A DNA stretch of 27,970 bases from a virus: the IMG/VR virus record IMGVR_UViG_3300018083_000102, positions 1-27,970 of that record. One strand, written 5' to 3'. Positions 1 through 6,010 of this stretch are shown here, in pieces (positions within the stretch are counted from its first letter, which is position 1; every line of letters starts with the position of its first letter). A program made the translations under genes and the position numbers. A model generated the notes under the pieces. It did not search any database, was not told the origin of the DNA, and saw only the letters and a list, made by a program, of their open reading frames with translations.

Positions 1-512
1 GCGCGCGACCACAGCACTTCGAGAGTGTCTTGTCGCACTGTCTTCGCTTCGTTCGTCTTGTAGTCGGCGAGCACGCACGTCGCGATCACGCGGTCTTCTG
101 CCCCGCGTCGAATGTCGCGCGCAGTCTCGCCGAGCTCTTTCAGGATGCGCTTCTCTTCGTCCTTCAAGTCGGCCTTCACGACTGCAGCGTTCGCGCGATG
201 CTCGTCGAGATCGCCGGCAAGCTGCGCGAGTCGCGCGCCCTTCCCGATGCGCTCGCTGTCAGTGAGCTTGCACGCGAGCACCGCCTTGTCGGTCGACATG
301 AGCTCGTGATCGGGGAACGCTGCGACGACCTCGGGCACGACGAGCATGCGCGGCCGCTCGACGACTTCCTCGACGAGCTCGTCGTGGTCTTGCGCGTCGT
401 CGTTCTCGGGCGCGTCGCTCTCGTACTCGACGACGCCCTCGGGCGGCATCTTCTCGCGCTTCGAGTCTGCGTCAGGGGGCAGTCGCGGGTCGCTCTTCTT
501 TGCCTTGGGCAT
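1..512 (-). CDS. Partial hypothetical phage protein with acidic N-terminus and helical C-terminal part
   Basis: The frame is open from an ATG at 512 to the left edge, so the C-terminus is missing; about 170 residues are visible. A GAGGAG ribosome site lies 6 bases before the ATG, which fixes the start. The protein begins MPKAKKSDPR and has an acidic stretch at about residues 25-50. From about residue 75 it is Lys/Glu/Leu/Arg-rich and probably helical (for example LKDEEKRILKELGETARDIR). I do not recognise a family. It is leftward, downstream of the repressor gene and separated from it by the G-rich gap at 513-670, so it could be cotranscribed with the repressor or have its own promoter. Confidence 0.75.
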   Translation of the reverse strand, partial: MPKAKKSDPRLPPDADSKREKMPPEGVVEYESDAPENDDAQDHDELVEEVVERPRMLVVPEVVAAFPDHELMSTDKAVLACKLTDSERIGKGARLAQLAGDLDEHRANAAVVKADLKDEEKRILKELGETARDIRRGAEDRVIATCVLADYKTNEAKTVRQDTLEVLWSR

Positions 513-670
513 GATTGCTCCTCGTGTCGGGGGTCAGCGTGAGCCAGTCGCGACGCGAGTGAGCGCAGTGCGTGAGCGCATACAGCAGCATCGTCGACTC
601 GGGGGGTGGGCTTTGGGCGGGGGAAGCGGCGAGAGTAGAACGGGGGCGAGGCGGGTGTCGAGCGGGGGGT
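513..670. other. Intergenic gap with G-quadruplex-type run, C-rich on the leftward transcript
   Basis: No gene is supported here. The + strand carries clustered G runs at 601-606, 608-610, 615-617 and 619-623, which fit the G3+N1-7 quadruplex pattern. Further runs lie at 642-646 and 664-669. On the leftward transcript the same stretch is C-rich and G-poor, as in Rho-utilisation sites. A 9-base direct repeat GTGAGCGCA lies at 559-567 and 572-580. The gap separates the repressor from the partial gene at 1-512. A terminator or pause role is inference. Confidence 0.45.
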
Positions 671-910
671 CTACGCAGCGATGTCGACGTCGAGCTTTCT
701 GAACGCGAGCCACTCGTCTTTCGTGAGCGCGAGCACGTCGGCCCATGCGAGGAAGTCTGCAGCGAGAATGCCGCTTCGCGCGTTCTCCCACTGCGAGATC
801 GTCGCCTGATCGCGACCGAGCTTCTTCGCGAGTCGCTCTTGCGTGACGCCGCGCGATTCGCGCACGTCGCGCATCAGCCGACCCATGCGCGCTTCGAGTG
901 TCTCTTTCAT
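671..910 (-). CDS. XRE (Cro/CI-type) helix-turn-helix repressor
   Basis: A 79-residue DNA-binding protein, nearly all of it one XRE domain. The helix-turn-helix covers about residues 18-45, with GVTQERLAKKLGRDQATISQ as positioning and recognition helices followed by WENARSG, the classic family signature. There is no C-terminal cleavage or dimerisation domain, so it resembles small Cro-like or short phage repressors. It is divergent from the early operon starting at 1027. Its ATG lies 7 bases after a -10 hexamer and there is no Shine-Dalgarno sequence, so its mRNA is probably leaderless, as lambda cI mRNA is from PRM. The role as switch repressor is inferred from position and fold. Confidence 0.9.
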   Translation of the reverse strand: MKETLEARMGRLMRDVRESRGVTQERLAKKLGRDQATISQWENARSGILAADFLAWADVLALTKDEWLAFRKLDVDIAA

Positions 911-917
911 GCTTCGA

Positions 918-947
918 CCTATACGTCGGTCGCTCTCGTACCGTCAA
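918..947 (-). promoter_or_regulatory. Leftward promoter of the repressor gene (leaderless)
   Basis: On the minus strand a -35 TTGACG (942-947) and a -10 TATAGG (918-923) are separated by 18 bases. Transcription would start at or next to the A of the repressor ATG at 910. The match to sigma-70-type boxes is good and no ribosome site is present. Confidence 0.65.
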
Positions 948-961
948 GGGAAACAAAGAGC

Positions 962-989
962 GTGCGCATATTGACGTCACGTATGGCAC
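962..989. promoter_or_regulatory. Candidate operator dyad over the early promoter
   Basis: GTGC (962-965) and GCAC (986-989) flank a perfect palindrome TGACGTCA (972-979). All parts share one centre of symmetry at 975.5. The dyad covers the -35 box of the rightward promoter, a suitable place for a dimeric repressor. The two 6-base parts between them are not symmetric, so chance cannot be excluded. Confidence 0.35.
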
Positions 990-1000
990 TCCATTAGACT
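971..1000 (+). promoter_or_regulatory. Rightward early promoter
   Basis: -35 TTGACG (971-976), an 18-base spacer and -10 TAGACT (995-1000). The start would be near 1007, giving a leader of about 20 bases with a GAGAGAGGAAG ribosome site before the ATG at 1027. The two -35 boxes of the divergent pair are 23 bases apart. Confidence 0.6.
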
Positions 1001-1026
1001 GCAGCTTCAACCCGAGAGAGGAAGCC

Positions 1027-1236
1027 ATGAACACGTTCGAAGCTACGCAACCGCCAAGTCCCGCTGATCTCATGCTCGCTGTCAGCGCGCTGCCCGCGCC
1101 ATGGGTGATTCGCTACAACGTGCTGCGCAAGAAGCTCGACGTCGTGCACGCCGCTCGCGCGACGCTGCGCGAGTACGACGAGTGCGAGCGCGAAGACCTG
1201 AGCTCGACTGTCATCGTGTGCGGCGGTGTGTCGTGA
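1027..1236 (+). CDS. Small hypothetical early protein, first gene of the early operon
   Basis: 69 residues from an ATG with a strong purine-rich ribosome site (GAGAGAGGAAG). It starts MNTFEATQPPSPADL and contains PWVIRYNVLRKKLDVVHAAR, probably helical. I recognise no family. Being first behind the divergent early promoter, opposite the repressor, it is in the place where lambdoid phages carry cro, but no helix-turn-helix is evident. Its stop overlaps the next start (GTGA). Confidence 0.7.
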   Translation: MNTFEATQPPSPADLMLAVSALPAPWVIRYNVLRKKLDVVHAARATLREYDECEREDLSSTVIVCGGVS

Positions 1237-1394
1237 GCGAGCTCGAGTTTGCGACTGTCGCTGAGCAGCTGAGCGAGTACATGAACGCGCACGAGCTCGA
1301 AGCGGAGCTCGAAGACCTCTTTCATCTCTTCGTCGAAGATCTCGGCGAGCACGTCGACGTCGACGTGAGACTCGTGCTCGAGCGTGCAGCATGA
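1233..1394 (+). CDS. Very small acidic hypothetical protein
   Basis: 53 residues from a GTG overlapping the previous stop by four bases (GTGA), ending in an ATGA overlap with the next gene. It is rich in Glu, Asp, Val and Leu (ELEAELEDLFHLFVEDLGEH), probably a single acidic helical protein. The family is unknown. The tight coupling on both sides and the shared codon use support it as real. Acidic small early proteins are often host-take-over or anti-defence factors, but nothing here shows that. Confidence 0.6.
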   Translation: MSELEFATVAEQLSEYMNAHELEAELEDLFHLFVEDLGEHVDVDVRLVLERAA

Positions 1395-1657
1395 GCGCGC
1401 GCGTGTGGGTCGAGCTCGCTGTCGTGCGCGCTCAGCGTCCCGGGTACGAGTGGCGGAACGTGCAAGTCGTCTTCGAGCACGACGACTTCGCGCGCGTCGC
1501 GCGTGCTGACAGCGCGCACGTCGGCGAGAAGCAGATCGGCGAGAGCGTCGGCATGCTCGGCTACCCGAGCATGAACGACGACGAGCGTGAGCGTGCTGTC
1601 GCTGAAGCGACGAGCGTGCTCGTCGACGTCGCTGCGCGTCACGTGGTGCAGCGATGA
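1391..1657 (+). CDS. Hypothetical early protein
   Basis: 88 residues, starting MSARVWVELAVVRAQRPGYE and including VQVVFEHDDFARVARADSAH. It alternates beta-like and helical stretches, with an Asp/Glu-rich middle (YPSMNDDERERAVAEA). I recognise no family. It is coupled by ATGA overlaps to both neighbours, so it is translated with them. Confidence 0.65.
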   Translation: MSARVWVELAVVRAQRPGYEWRNVQVVFEHDDFARVARADSAHVGEKQIGESVGMLGYPSMNDDERERAVAEATSVLVDVAARHVVQR

Positions 1658-1980
1658 AGCGCTACCTGATCACGCGCGACGACGAAGGCGTGCGCGCTGC
1701 AGTTGTCATCGACGGCGAGTCGTTCGACCTCGACCCGCGCTACGACTTGCGCAAGCACTCGCCCACGGGGTTCGAGTTTGGCTACGAGGGCAGCGGGCCT
1801 GCGCAGCTTGCGCTTGCGCTCGTCGCTGATGCGCTCGACAACGACGACAGAGCTCTTCGCTGCTATCAGGGCTTCAAGCGACGCGTCGTCGCGCAGTTCA
1901 GTCGCGACGTGCTCGAGCACGAGCTCACTGTCGAGCAAGTGCACGACGACGTGCTGCGCCACAGCGGTGGTGACGCATGA
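1654..1980 (+). CDS. DUF6166-like protein
   Basis: 108 residues. The central block is characteristic: DLDPRYDLRKHSPTGFEFGY, then GSGPAQLALALVADALDNDD, then a YQGFKRRVV motif (about residues 25-80). I recognise this as the DUF6166 pattern of small proteins widespread in phages and mobile elements. The function is unknown. The length matches the family. It overlaps both neighbours by four bases in the early operon. Confidence 0.75.
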   Translation: MKRYLITRDDEGVRAAVVIDGESFDLDPRYDLRKHSPTGFEFGYEGSGPAQLALALVADALDNDDRALRCYQGFKRRVVAQFSRDVLEHELTVEQVHDDVLRHSGGDA

Positions 1981-2231
1981 ACGACGACACGAGGTTCGTA
2001 CTGGTGCCCGGGCCCTTGCTGCTCGAGCTCGACGTCGACGAGACGCTCGAGCTCTTGAAGCAGCGCGTCACGCGACGCGCGCTGCGACTGCTCACGCGCG
2101 AGCGCGACCTCTGCACGCCGTACGGTCGCGGCTTCGGCGTCGTCGACATGCGCGACACGGCGTTCGAAGAGAGCACGCGTGCGTTTCACGCGACGATGCA
2201 AGCTGAACTGAAGAAGCTCGAGGAGGTCTGA
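1977..2231 (+). CDS. Hypothetical early protein
   Basis: 84 residues, starting MNDDTRFVLVPGPLLLELDV. The middle is helical (LLKQRVTRRALRLLTRERD) and the C-terminus is Lys/Glu-rich (QAELKKLEEV). I do not recognise a family. It has an ATGA overlap with the upstream gene and a TGATG overlap with the downstream gene. An AAGAAGCTCGAGGAGG stretch at its end provides the ribosome site for the next gene. Confidence 0.65.
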   Translation: MNDDTRFVLVPGPLLLELDVDETLELLKQRVTRRALRLLTRERDLCTPYGRGFGVVDMRDTAFEESTRAFHATMQAELKKLEEV

Positions 2232-2494
2232 TGCAAGCGTATTGGGTGACAATGGAGAACGGCGCGACCGGCTGCGCGTACGCCGAGAGCGAAGCTGCTG
2301 CGCGCGCGCTCGCTGAGAAGCGAGCCGGCGGGAAGACGACAGTGAAGAAGGTCGAGACACTGCCGTACCCCGCGAGCCCGCGACTCGACGCGCTCGACGG
2401 CTGGGGCAAGGGGCAGCACCCGTCGTTCTGCTACGACCCGAAGTCGTGCGCCGGTCGCTCGTCGTGCCCGAAGTCGTACGCGTGCAGCGAATGA
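2231..2494 (+). CDS. Small protein with evenly spaced four-cysteine C-terminus
   Basis: 87 residues. The N-terminal half (MQAYWVTMENGATGCAYAES) looks like a small mixed alpha/beta domain with a Lys-rich KRAGGKTTVKKVETLPYPAS segment. The C-terminus holds four cysteines at regular C-x5-C-x5-C-x5-C spacing (FCYDPKSCAGRSSCPKSYAC), suggesting a metal site or iron-sulfur ligand set. I have an impression of similar Cys-rich tails in unnamed phage proteins but cannot assign a family. It has a good GAGGAGG ribosome site inside the previous gene. Confidence 0.65.
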   Translation: MQAYWVTMENGATGCAYAESEAAARALAEKRAGGKTTVKKVETLPYPASPRLDALDGWGKGQHPSFCYDPKSCAGRSSCPKSYACSE

Positions 2495-2889
2495 CAACGC
2501 ACGACCACTTCAACGACCCCGAGCACTGCGACAGCGACTGCTTCGCAGACTTCGATCGCGAGCCCGACGCTGCTGAGCTCGAGCTCGCGTCGCGCGTGCC
2601 CCGCGTCTACGCATGGGTGAACGAGCGCATGCAGACGGGCGGCGTCGAGCACTTCGTCGGCGTCGCAGTCGCTGAAGACGGCGACTACATCGCAGGGCAC
2701 GTGTCGTCGTCGCTCGAGTGGGCGAAGCACGACATGCAGCACGTGTCGAAGCGCACGCTCTACGCTCAGCACTACCCGCTCGGCTACGAGCTCGTGTGGT
2801 TCGACGACTACGACGAGCAGAAGAAGAGCGACGAGCGCTTCGCTGCGCTGTGCGGACGACTGCGCGCACTGTCGCGTGAGCGCTGCTGA
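2491..2889 (+). CDS. Hypothetical early protein, acidic
   Basis: 132 residues from the ATG overlapping the previous stop (ATGA). A longer upstream extension is possible in frame but would overlap the previous gene by about 50 bases, so the coupled ATG is preferred. The start MTTHDHFNDPEHCDSDCFAD has His, Asp and Cys residues that could bind metal. A later block (LEWAKHDMQHVSKRTLYAQH) is aromatic and His-rich. The family is not recognised. Confidence 0.7.
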   Translation: MTTHDHFNDPEHCDSDCFADFDREPDAAELELASRVPRVYAWVNERMQTGGVEHFVGVAVAEDGDYIAGHVSSSLEWAKHDMQHVSKRTLYAQHYPLGYELVWFDDYDEQKKSDERFAALCGRLRALSRERC

Positions 2890-3149
2890 TGGCGCTCGAC
2901 TGGCAACGCAACGGGACGCGCGAAGTGCGCTCGACGTCCGGCAAGTACACGATCGTGCGCGAGTGGACCGTCGTCGACGGCCGCGTCGAGCACGGCGACA
3001 ACTGGAACGTATACGTGCAGCGCAGCGGCACGCGACTGCGCACACTGCTCGCAACGAACTGCGCGACGCTCGCTGATGCGAAGCGCGTCGCGAATCACGA
3101 CCTGCTGTTCGGGCCGCTACAACTCACAAGAGGGAGCACAGCAACATGA
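2889..3149 (+). CDS. Hypothetical early protein
   Basis: 86 residues, start overlapping the previous stop by one base (TGATG). It has a beta-rich look (YTIVREWTVVDG, NWNVYVQRSGTRLRTLL) and ends with the helix TLADAKRVANHDLLFG, a layout common in small unnamed phage proteins. I cannot assign a function. Its end overlaps the next ATG by four bases and supplies an AGAGGGAG ribosome site. Confidence 0.65.
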   Translation: MALDWQRNGTREVRSTSGKYTIVREWTVVDGRVEHGDNWNVYVQRSGTRLRTLLATNCATLADAKRVANHDLLFGPLQLTRGSTAT

Positions 3150-3568
3150 AGAGCAACATGAAGATCCCCCCGCCGCCAGTCGTGCGCAAGATCCCACCGC
3201 CGCCCCCCCCGCGCAAGCGCACGCAAGAGCCGAACACGACGCGCTTCGACGCGCACGAGCGACGCATCGCTTCGCTCGAACGGAAGCTCGCGAAGCAGTC
3301 GACGCAGCTGCACGAGCAAGCGTCGTGGCTGTTCGAGCAGCAGGTGAACTTCGACAGGCACGTGCGCGGGACGCTCGAGTGCATCGCGCTCGCGATGCGA
3401 CGACTCGACAGGCTCGAAGAGAACGCAGAGCGCAGACGAATGGGCATGCCGTCGCTCGCGTTCGAGCGCGAAGAAGCGCTCGCAGCTGTCGACACTGCTG
3501 CAGCCGCAGCCGAGTCGAGCCCGTCTGAGGTGCTGACAGAGCGCGAGCTCGACGAGCGTGAGCCATGA
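3146..3568 (+). CDS. Proline-rich, coiled-coil hypothetical protein
   Basis: 140 residues, preceded by the ribosome site AGAGGGAG. The N-terminus has two polyproline runs (four Pro at residues 8-11, six at 17-22) among Lys and Arg. Residues 33-100 are a likely coiled coil (HERRIASLERKLAKQSTQLH, then MRRLDRLEENAERRR). The C-terminus is Ala/Glu-rich. A second in-frame ATG four codons in is an alternative start. The family is not recognised. The architecture suggests an oligomer with a flexible basic proline arm. Confidence 0.65.
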   Translation: MKSNMKIPPPPVVRKIPPPPPPRKRTQEPNTTRFDAHERRIASLERKLAKQSTQLHEQASWLFEQQVNFDRHVRGTLECIALAMRRLDRLEENAERRRMGMPSLAFEREEALAAVDTAAAAAESSPSEVLTERELDEREP

Positions 3569-3777
3569 GCAAGACGCTGTGCCCCGTCTGCAAGACGAAC
3601 CCTGTGCGCGCGAAAGATGAGGCGTGCTACGACTGCTCGATGACAGCGCTCGCTGCGTACGGTTGGACGAACGGTGAAGTCGACTCGCGCGGCATGCTGA
3701 AGCGCGGGCCCGCTGACCCCGTCGCACGCAAGAAGCTCGACGAGCTCGTCGAGCAGCGCAAGAAGAACAGCACGTGA
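3565..3777 (+). CDS. Small zinc-ribbon-type protein
   Basis: 70 residues. Two CxxC pairs at the N-terminus (LCPVC and CYDC, about residues 6-9 and 21-24) have the spacing of a treble-clef or zinc-ribbon knuckle. The rest is basic and helical (KLDELVEQRKKNST). Zinc binding is inferred. The protein may bind nucleic acid or protein; the sequence does not say which. It overlaps both neighbours by four bases (ATGA before, GTGA after). Confidence 0.7.
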   Translation: MSKTLCPVCKTNPVRAKDEACYDCSMTALAAYGWTNGEVDSRGMLKRGPADPVARKKLDELVEQRKKNST

Positions 3778-4046
3778 GCTCTCGCGCGACGAGACGCACG
3801 AAGCGACAGCAGCGCGCGACGCTGCTCGACGTCTTCACCATGGACCTGATTCGCTCGGCCCGCGAGATGGGAGAGCGCGTCGAGCGACAGCGCGTGCTCG
3901 ACTTCTTGAGCGAGCACGACGACGCGTTCGTAGCCGCGTGGGTTCGCGACGACATCGCGAAAGGCAAGCACGACGGAGGGCGCGTGCTGAAGCCCGTCGA
4001 TCTCGACTTCCCCAACGACACCACCCCCACGGAGACAACGTCATGA
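3774..4046 (+). CDS. Hypothetical early protein with basic N-terminus
   Basis: 90 residues from a GTG overlapping the previous stop (GTGA). The first 15 residues are strongly basic (SSRATRRTKRQQRA), followed by helices (LIRSAREMGERVERQRVLDF). The C-terminus is acidic and Thr/Pro-rich. It could bind nucleic acid or partner with the annealing-type protein encoded next, whose ATG overlaps its stop. The family is not recognised. Confidence 0.6.
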   Translation: MSSRATRRTKRQQRATLLDVFTMDLIRSAREMGERVERQRVLDFLSEHDDAFVAAWVRDDIAKGKHDGGRVLKPVDLDFPNDTTPTETTS

Positions 4047-4882
4047 ACGAAGCGAAGAACGAGCTCGCTGTCGTCGACCCGCGAAACAACGCGCTCGCGC
4101 GACAGCAAGCAGCAGGGATCATCACAGCAGTGCCGAGCGAGGACTTGAAGCACGCTGTCGTCGAGTACAAGCGCATTCAGGAGGCGCTCGACGCGAGCAT
4201 GCCCGAGTGCATCATGCGCATCAGCGGGAAGCAGTTCCGCAAGAAGCAGTATTGGCGCGGCGTGCGCATGGCGTTCAATCTCGAAGTCGTCGCAGTCGGC
4301 GAGCGACGTGTCGAGTACGGCACCGACTGGGGCTACGAGGTCACGTATCGAGCGACAGCGCCGAACGGCTCGACTGCAGACGGCGACGGCGCGTGCATGG
4401 CAAGCGAGAAAGAAGTGCGCGACAAGAACACGGGCGAGATCGTCGCGTGGAAGACGAAGCAAGCGCAGACGGTCCACAACGTTCGCTCGCACGCGCACAC
4501 GCGCGCCATGAACAGAGCGATCTCGAACCTCGTCGGCTTCGGTGAAGTGAGCGCTGAAGAGTTTGTCGACGACGATGACTCGCGCGACGAACAGCCGCGC
4601 ACGCAGCAGACGAAGCAGCGCGAGCAGCAGCCCGAGCAAGTCGTCGAGGCGACAGGCTTCGCGTCGCGCGACGACGAGGATCTATTCTGGTCGCGTGCTG
4701 CGACGTACGGCGCAGGGGATCGCGAGAAGCTGCGCGAGTGGCTCGCGTCGAAGCATCAGCCCGCCCCCGAGGGCATGACGTACAAGAAGCGCGAAGAGCT
4801 TCTTGAACTGCTCGGCAAGAACCACGCGAAGAAGCTCGCAGCAGCAGCGTCGAGCGACGCGCCCGTCGAGAGCACGACATGA
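4043..4882 (+). CDS. Possible single-strand annealing (Rad52-superfamily-like) recombination protein
   Basis: 279 residues from the ATG that overlaps the previous stop; an upstream in-frame extension is ignored because it would run through the previous gene. The core (about 35-175) contains GKQFRKKQYWRGVRMAF, then YEVTYRATAPNGSTADGDG, and ends HNVRSHAHTRAMNRAISNLV followed by GFGEVSAEE. This order, with a basic surface, a strand-rich middle and a His/Arg helix ending in G-x-G-x-V-S-x-E-E, resembles phage Rad52/DdrA-type annealing proteins as I know them. From about 176 the tail is acidic and Gln-rich, then helical. It is the largest early gene, which fits a recombination or replication role. 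The assignment is by motif impression only; a different DNA-binding role is possible. Confidence 0.5.
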   Translation: MNEAKNELAVVDPRNNALARQQAAGIITAVPSEDLKHAVVEYKRIQEALDASMPECIMRISGKQFRKKQYWRGVRMAFNLEVVAVGERRVEYGTDWGYEVTYRATAPNGSTADGDGACMASEKEVRDKNTGEIVAWKTKQAQTVHNVRSHAHTRAMNRAISNLVGFGEVSAEEFVDDDDSRDEQPRTQQTKQREQQPEQVVEATGFASRDDEDLFWSRAATYGAGDREKLREWLASKHQPAPEGMTYKKREELLELLGKNHAKKLAAAASSDAPVESTT

Positions 4883-4893
4883 GCCGCGCATGA
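4879..4893 (+). other. Four-codon minicistron bridging two genes
   Basis: ATG at 4879 overlaps the stop of the previous gene (ATGA). It encodes MSRA and stops with a TGA that overlaps the ATG of the next gene (ATGA at 4890-4893). It keeps an otherwise 7-base gap within the coupled-translation pattern of the operon. Whether it is translated is unknown. Confidence 0.35.
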
Positions 4894-5102
4894 GCGCGAA
4901 GTGTTCGTCGTGCGACGCGTCGATCGTGTGGCTCGAGATGCAGTCGAGCACGGGCGTGAAGCGACATCCGTTCGACGCGAAGCCGAAGACGGGATGGGTC
5001 ACGCTGATAGACGGTGGCGACGTTGTCGTGTCGCGTCTGGTCTACACGTCGCACTTCGCGACGTGCCCGAACGCAGAGCAGCATCGTCGAGCGCCTGCGT
5101 GA
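4890..5102 (+). CDS. Zinc-ribbon-type small phage protein
   Basis: 70 residues. The start MSAKCSSCDASIVWLEMQSS is the common pattern of small phage zinc-ribbon proteins: C-x2-C, then I-x-W, then a conserved Pro/Asp segment (here HPFDAKPKTG). A further Cys near the end (HFATCPNAEQHRR) with His could complete the metal site. The function is unknown. The next gene starts within its stop (GTGA). Confidence 0.7.
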   Translation: MSAKCSSCDASIVWLEMQSSTGVKRHPFDAKPKTGWVTLIDGGDVVVSRLVYTSHFATCPNAEQHRRAPA

Positions 5103-5404
5103 GCGTCGTCGTGCTACGACTCGGGCACGCACTCGGCGGGCCGACGTACCTCGTGCGTCGAGCGAACGACGAGTGCGTGCTGCGCGTCGCGTTCACGAAC
5201 GACGAGCTCGACGCAGACGAGCACGAGCTCGACGAGCACGTCGGCTGGTTCTTCGCAGACGGGCGCATGCTCGCAGACGGCAGTGCGACTGCACGTCGAC
5301 TCGCGTACGACGTGCGCGCTTGGCGCTACGACGGCGAGCGCTCGGGCGACGACGTGCCAGTATGGCGACTGCGTGAAAGCGCAGCTTCGAACGTCGGGAA
5401 GTAG
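5099..5404 (+). CDS. Hypothetical protein, last gene of the coupled early array
   Basis: 101 residues from a GTG overlapping the previous stop (GTGA). It starts with VSVVVLRLGHALGGPTYLVR, beta-rich, and has an acidic middle (DELDADEHELDEHVGWFFAD). I recognise no family. It ends at TAG 5402-5404, just before the promoter and inverted repeat at 5410-5464. Confidence 0.6.
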   Translation: MSVVVLRLGHALGGPTYLVRRANDECVLRVAFTNDELDADEHELDEHVGWFFADGRMLADGSATARRLAYDVRAWRYDGERSGDDVPVWRLRESAASNVGK

Positions 5405-5409
5405 ACTTT

Positions 5410-5464
5410 ACAAAGTGACGTCGCTTTAGCGTTGACTCGCGAGCGTATTCAGACGACACTTTGT
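5410..5464. repeat. 13-base inverted repeat spanning a promoter
   Basis: ACAAAGTGACGTC at 5410-5422 and GACGACACTTTGT at 5452-5464 are inverted copies with one mismatch. They flank the -35 and include the -10 of the promoter below. The spacing suggests two half-operators bound by one regulator, possibly with looping. A related ACAAAGAG lies at 953-960 between the divergent promoters. Confidence 0.55.
5432..5460 (+). promoter_or_regulatory. Promoter for a leaderless gene
   Basis: -35 TTGACT (5432-5437), a 17-base spacer and -10 GACACT (5455-5460), a weak match. The ATG at 5467 is six bases after the -10, so the transcript would begin at or beside the start codon. There is no ribosome site. 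Confidence 0.5.
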
Positions 5465-5466
5465 GC

Positions 5467-5742
5467 ATGCTCAACACCGACGCCGCCTTCGTCTTCTCGC
5501 TCGACGAGATCGCCAATCACCCGCTCGTGACGCGCGACTTCCCGGGCACGCCCGATGCGATCACTGAAGCTGTCGAGAACGCGAACGCGTTCCCCGCGAG
5601 CTTCAGCGAGACGCTGCTTCGTCGTCTGCTCGCGACGAACCTGCTCGAAGAGCTTCGCACTGAGCCCGCGATCGTCGACGACGCTGAAGTCGTGCGCTCG
5701 TACAAGACGCTTGCTGCGATGTACGTCGCGGTGCTCTCGTGA
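5467..5742 (+). CDS. Hypothetical protein, probably leaderless
   Basis: 91 residues from ATG 5467; a TTG two codons earlier is possible but less likely. It begins MLNTDAAFVFSLDEIANHPL and is probably all-helical, with FSETLLRRLLATNLLEELR and YKTLAAMYVAVLS. I do not recognise it. It has its own promoter flanked by an inverted repeat and is outside the long coupled operon, so it is probably controlled separately, perhaps by the repressor. Its stop overlaps the next start (GTGA). Confidence 0.65.
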   Translation: MLNTDAAFVFSLDEIANHPLVTRDFPGTPDAITEAVENANAFPASFSETLLRRLLATNLLEELRTEPAIVDDAEVVRSYKTLAAMYVAVLS

Positions 5743-5996
5743 ACCCGACGACGAGAAACGCAGACGGATCGTATACGAGCAGCACGGGCGCGCTCTTCAC
5801 TGTCGCACGCGCACTCGTCGGACGCAGCGGCACGAAGACGCACGCCGTGCGCGTGTTCGACGGTGTCGCCGAACAGCACCCACTCTGCAGCACGAGCCAC
5901 GCTCGCGTGCGCTCGCTCGCGAACCGACCGATCGACTGCGACCGATGTCTCGCGAAGCTGCAAGAGTACGCGCACCTGACTCTCACACTGGGCTGA
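5739..5996 (+). CDS. Hypothetical protein
   Basis: 85 residues from a GTG overlapping the previous stop. The first part looks beta-rich (GSYTSSTGALFTVARALVG). Later Cys residues (HPLCSTSHARV, IDCDRCLAKLQEY) could make a small metal site with the His residues, so a compact zinc finger is possible but unproven. It ends just before an AAGGAG that serves the next gene. Confidence 0.6.
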   Translation: MNPTTRNADGSYTSSTGALFTVARALVGRSGTKTHAVRVFDGVAEQHPLCSTSHARVRSLANRPIDCDRCLAKLQEYAHLTLTLG

Positions 5997-6010
5997 AGGA
6001 GTGACACGTC

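Noticed and set aside
3095-4639. A 514-codon leftward open frame
   Set aside because: It is antisense to several well-coupled rightward genes, has no ribosome site, is Arg/Leu/Val-rich low-complexity and shows no family motif. Long antisense frames are expected with this codon use.
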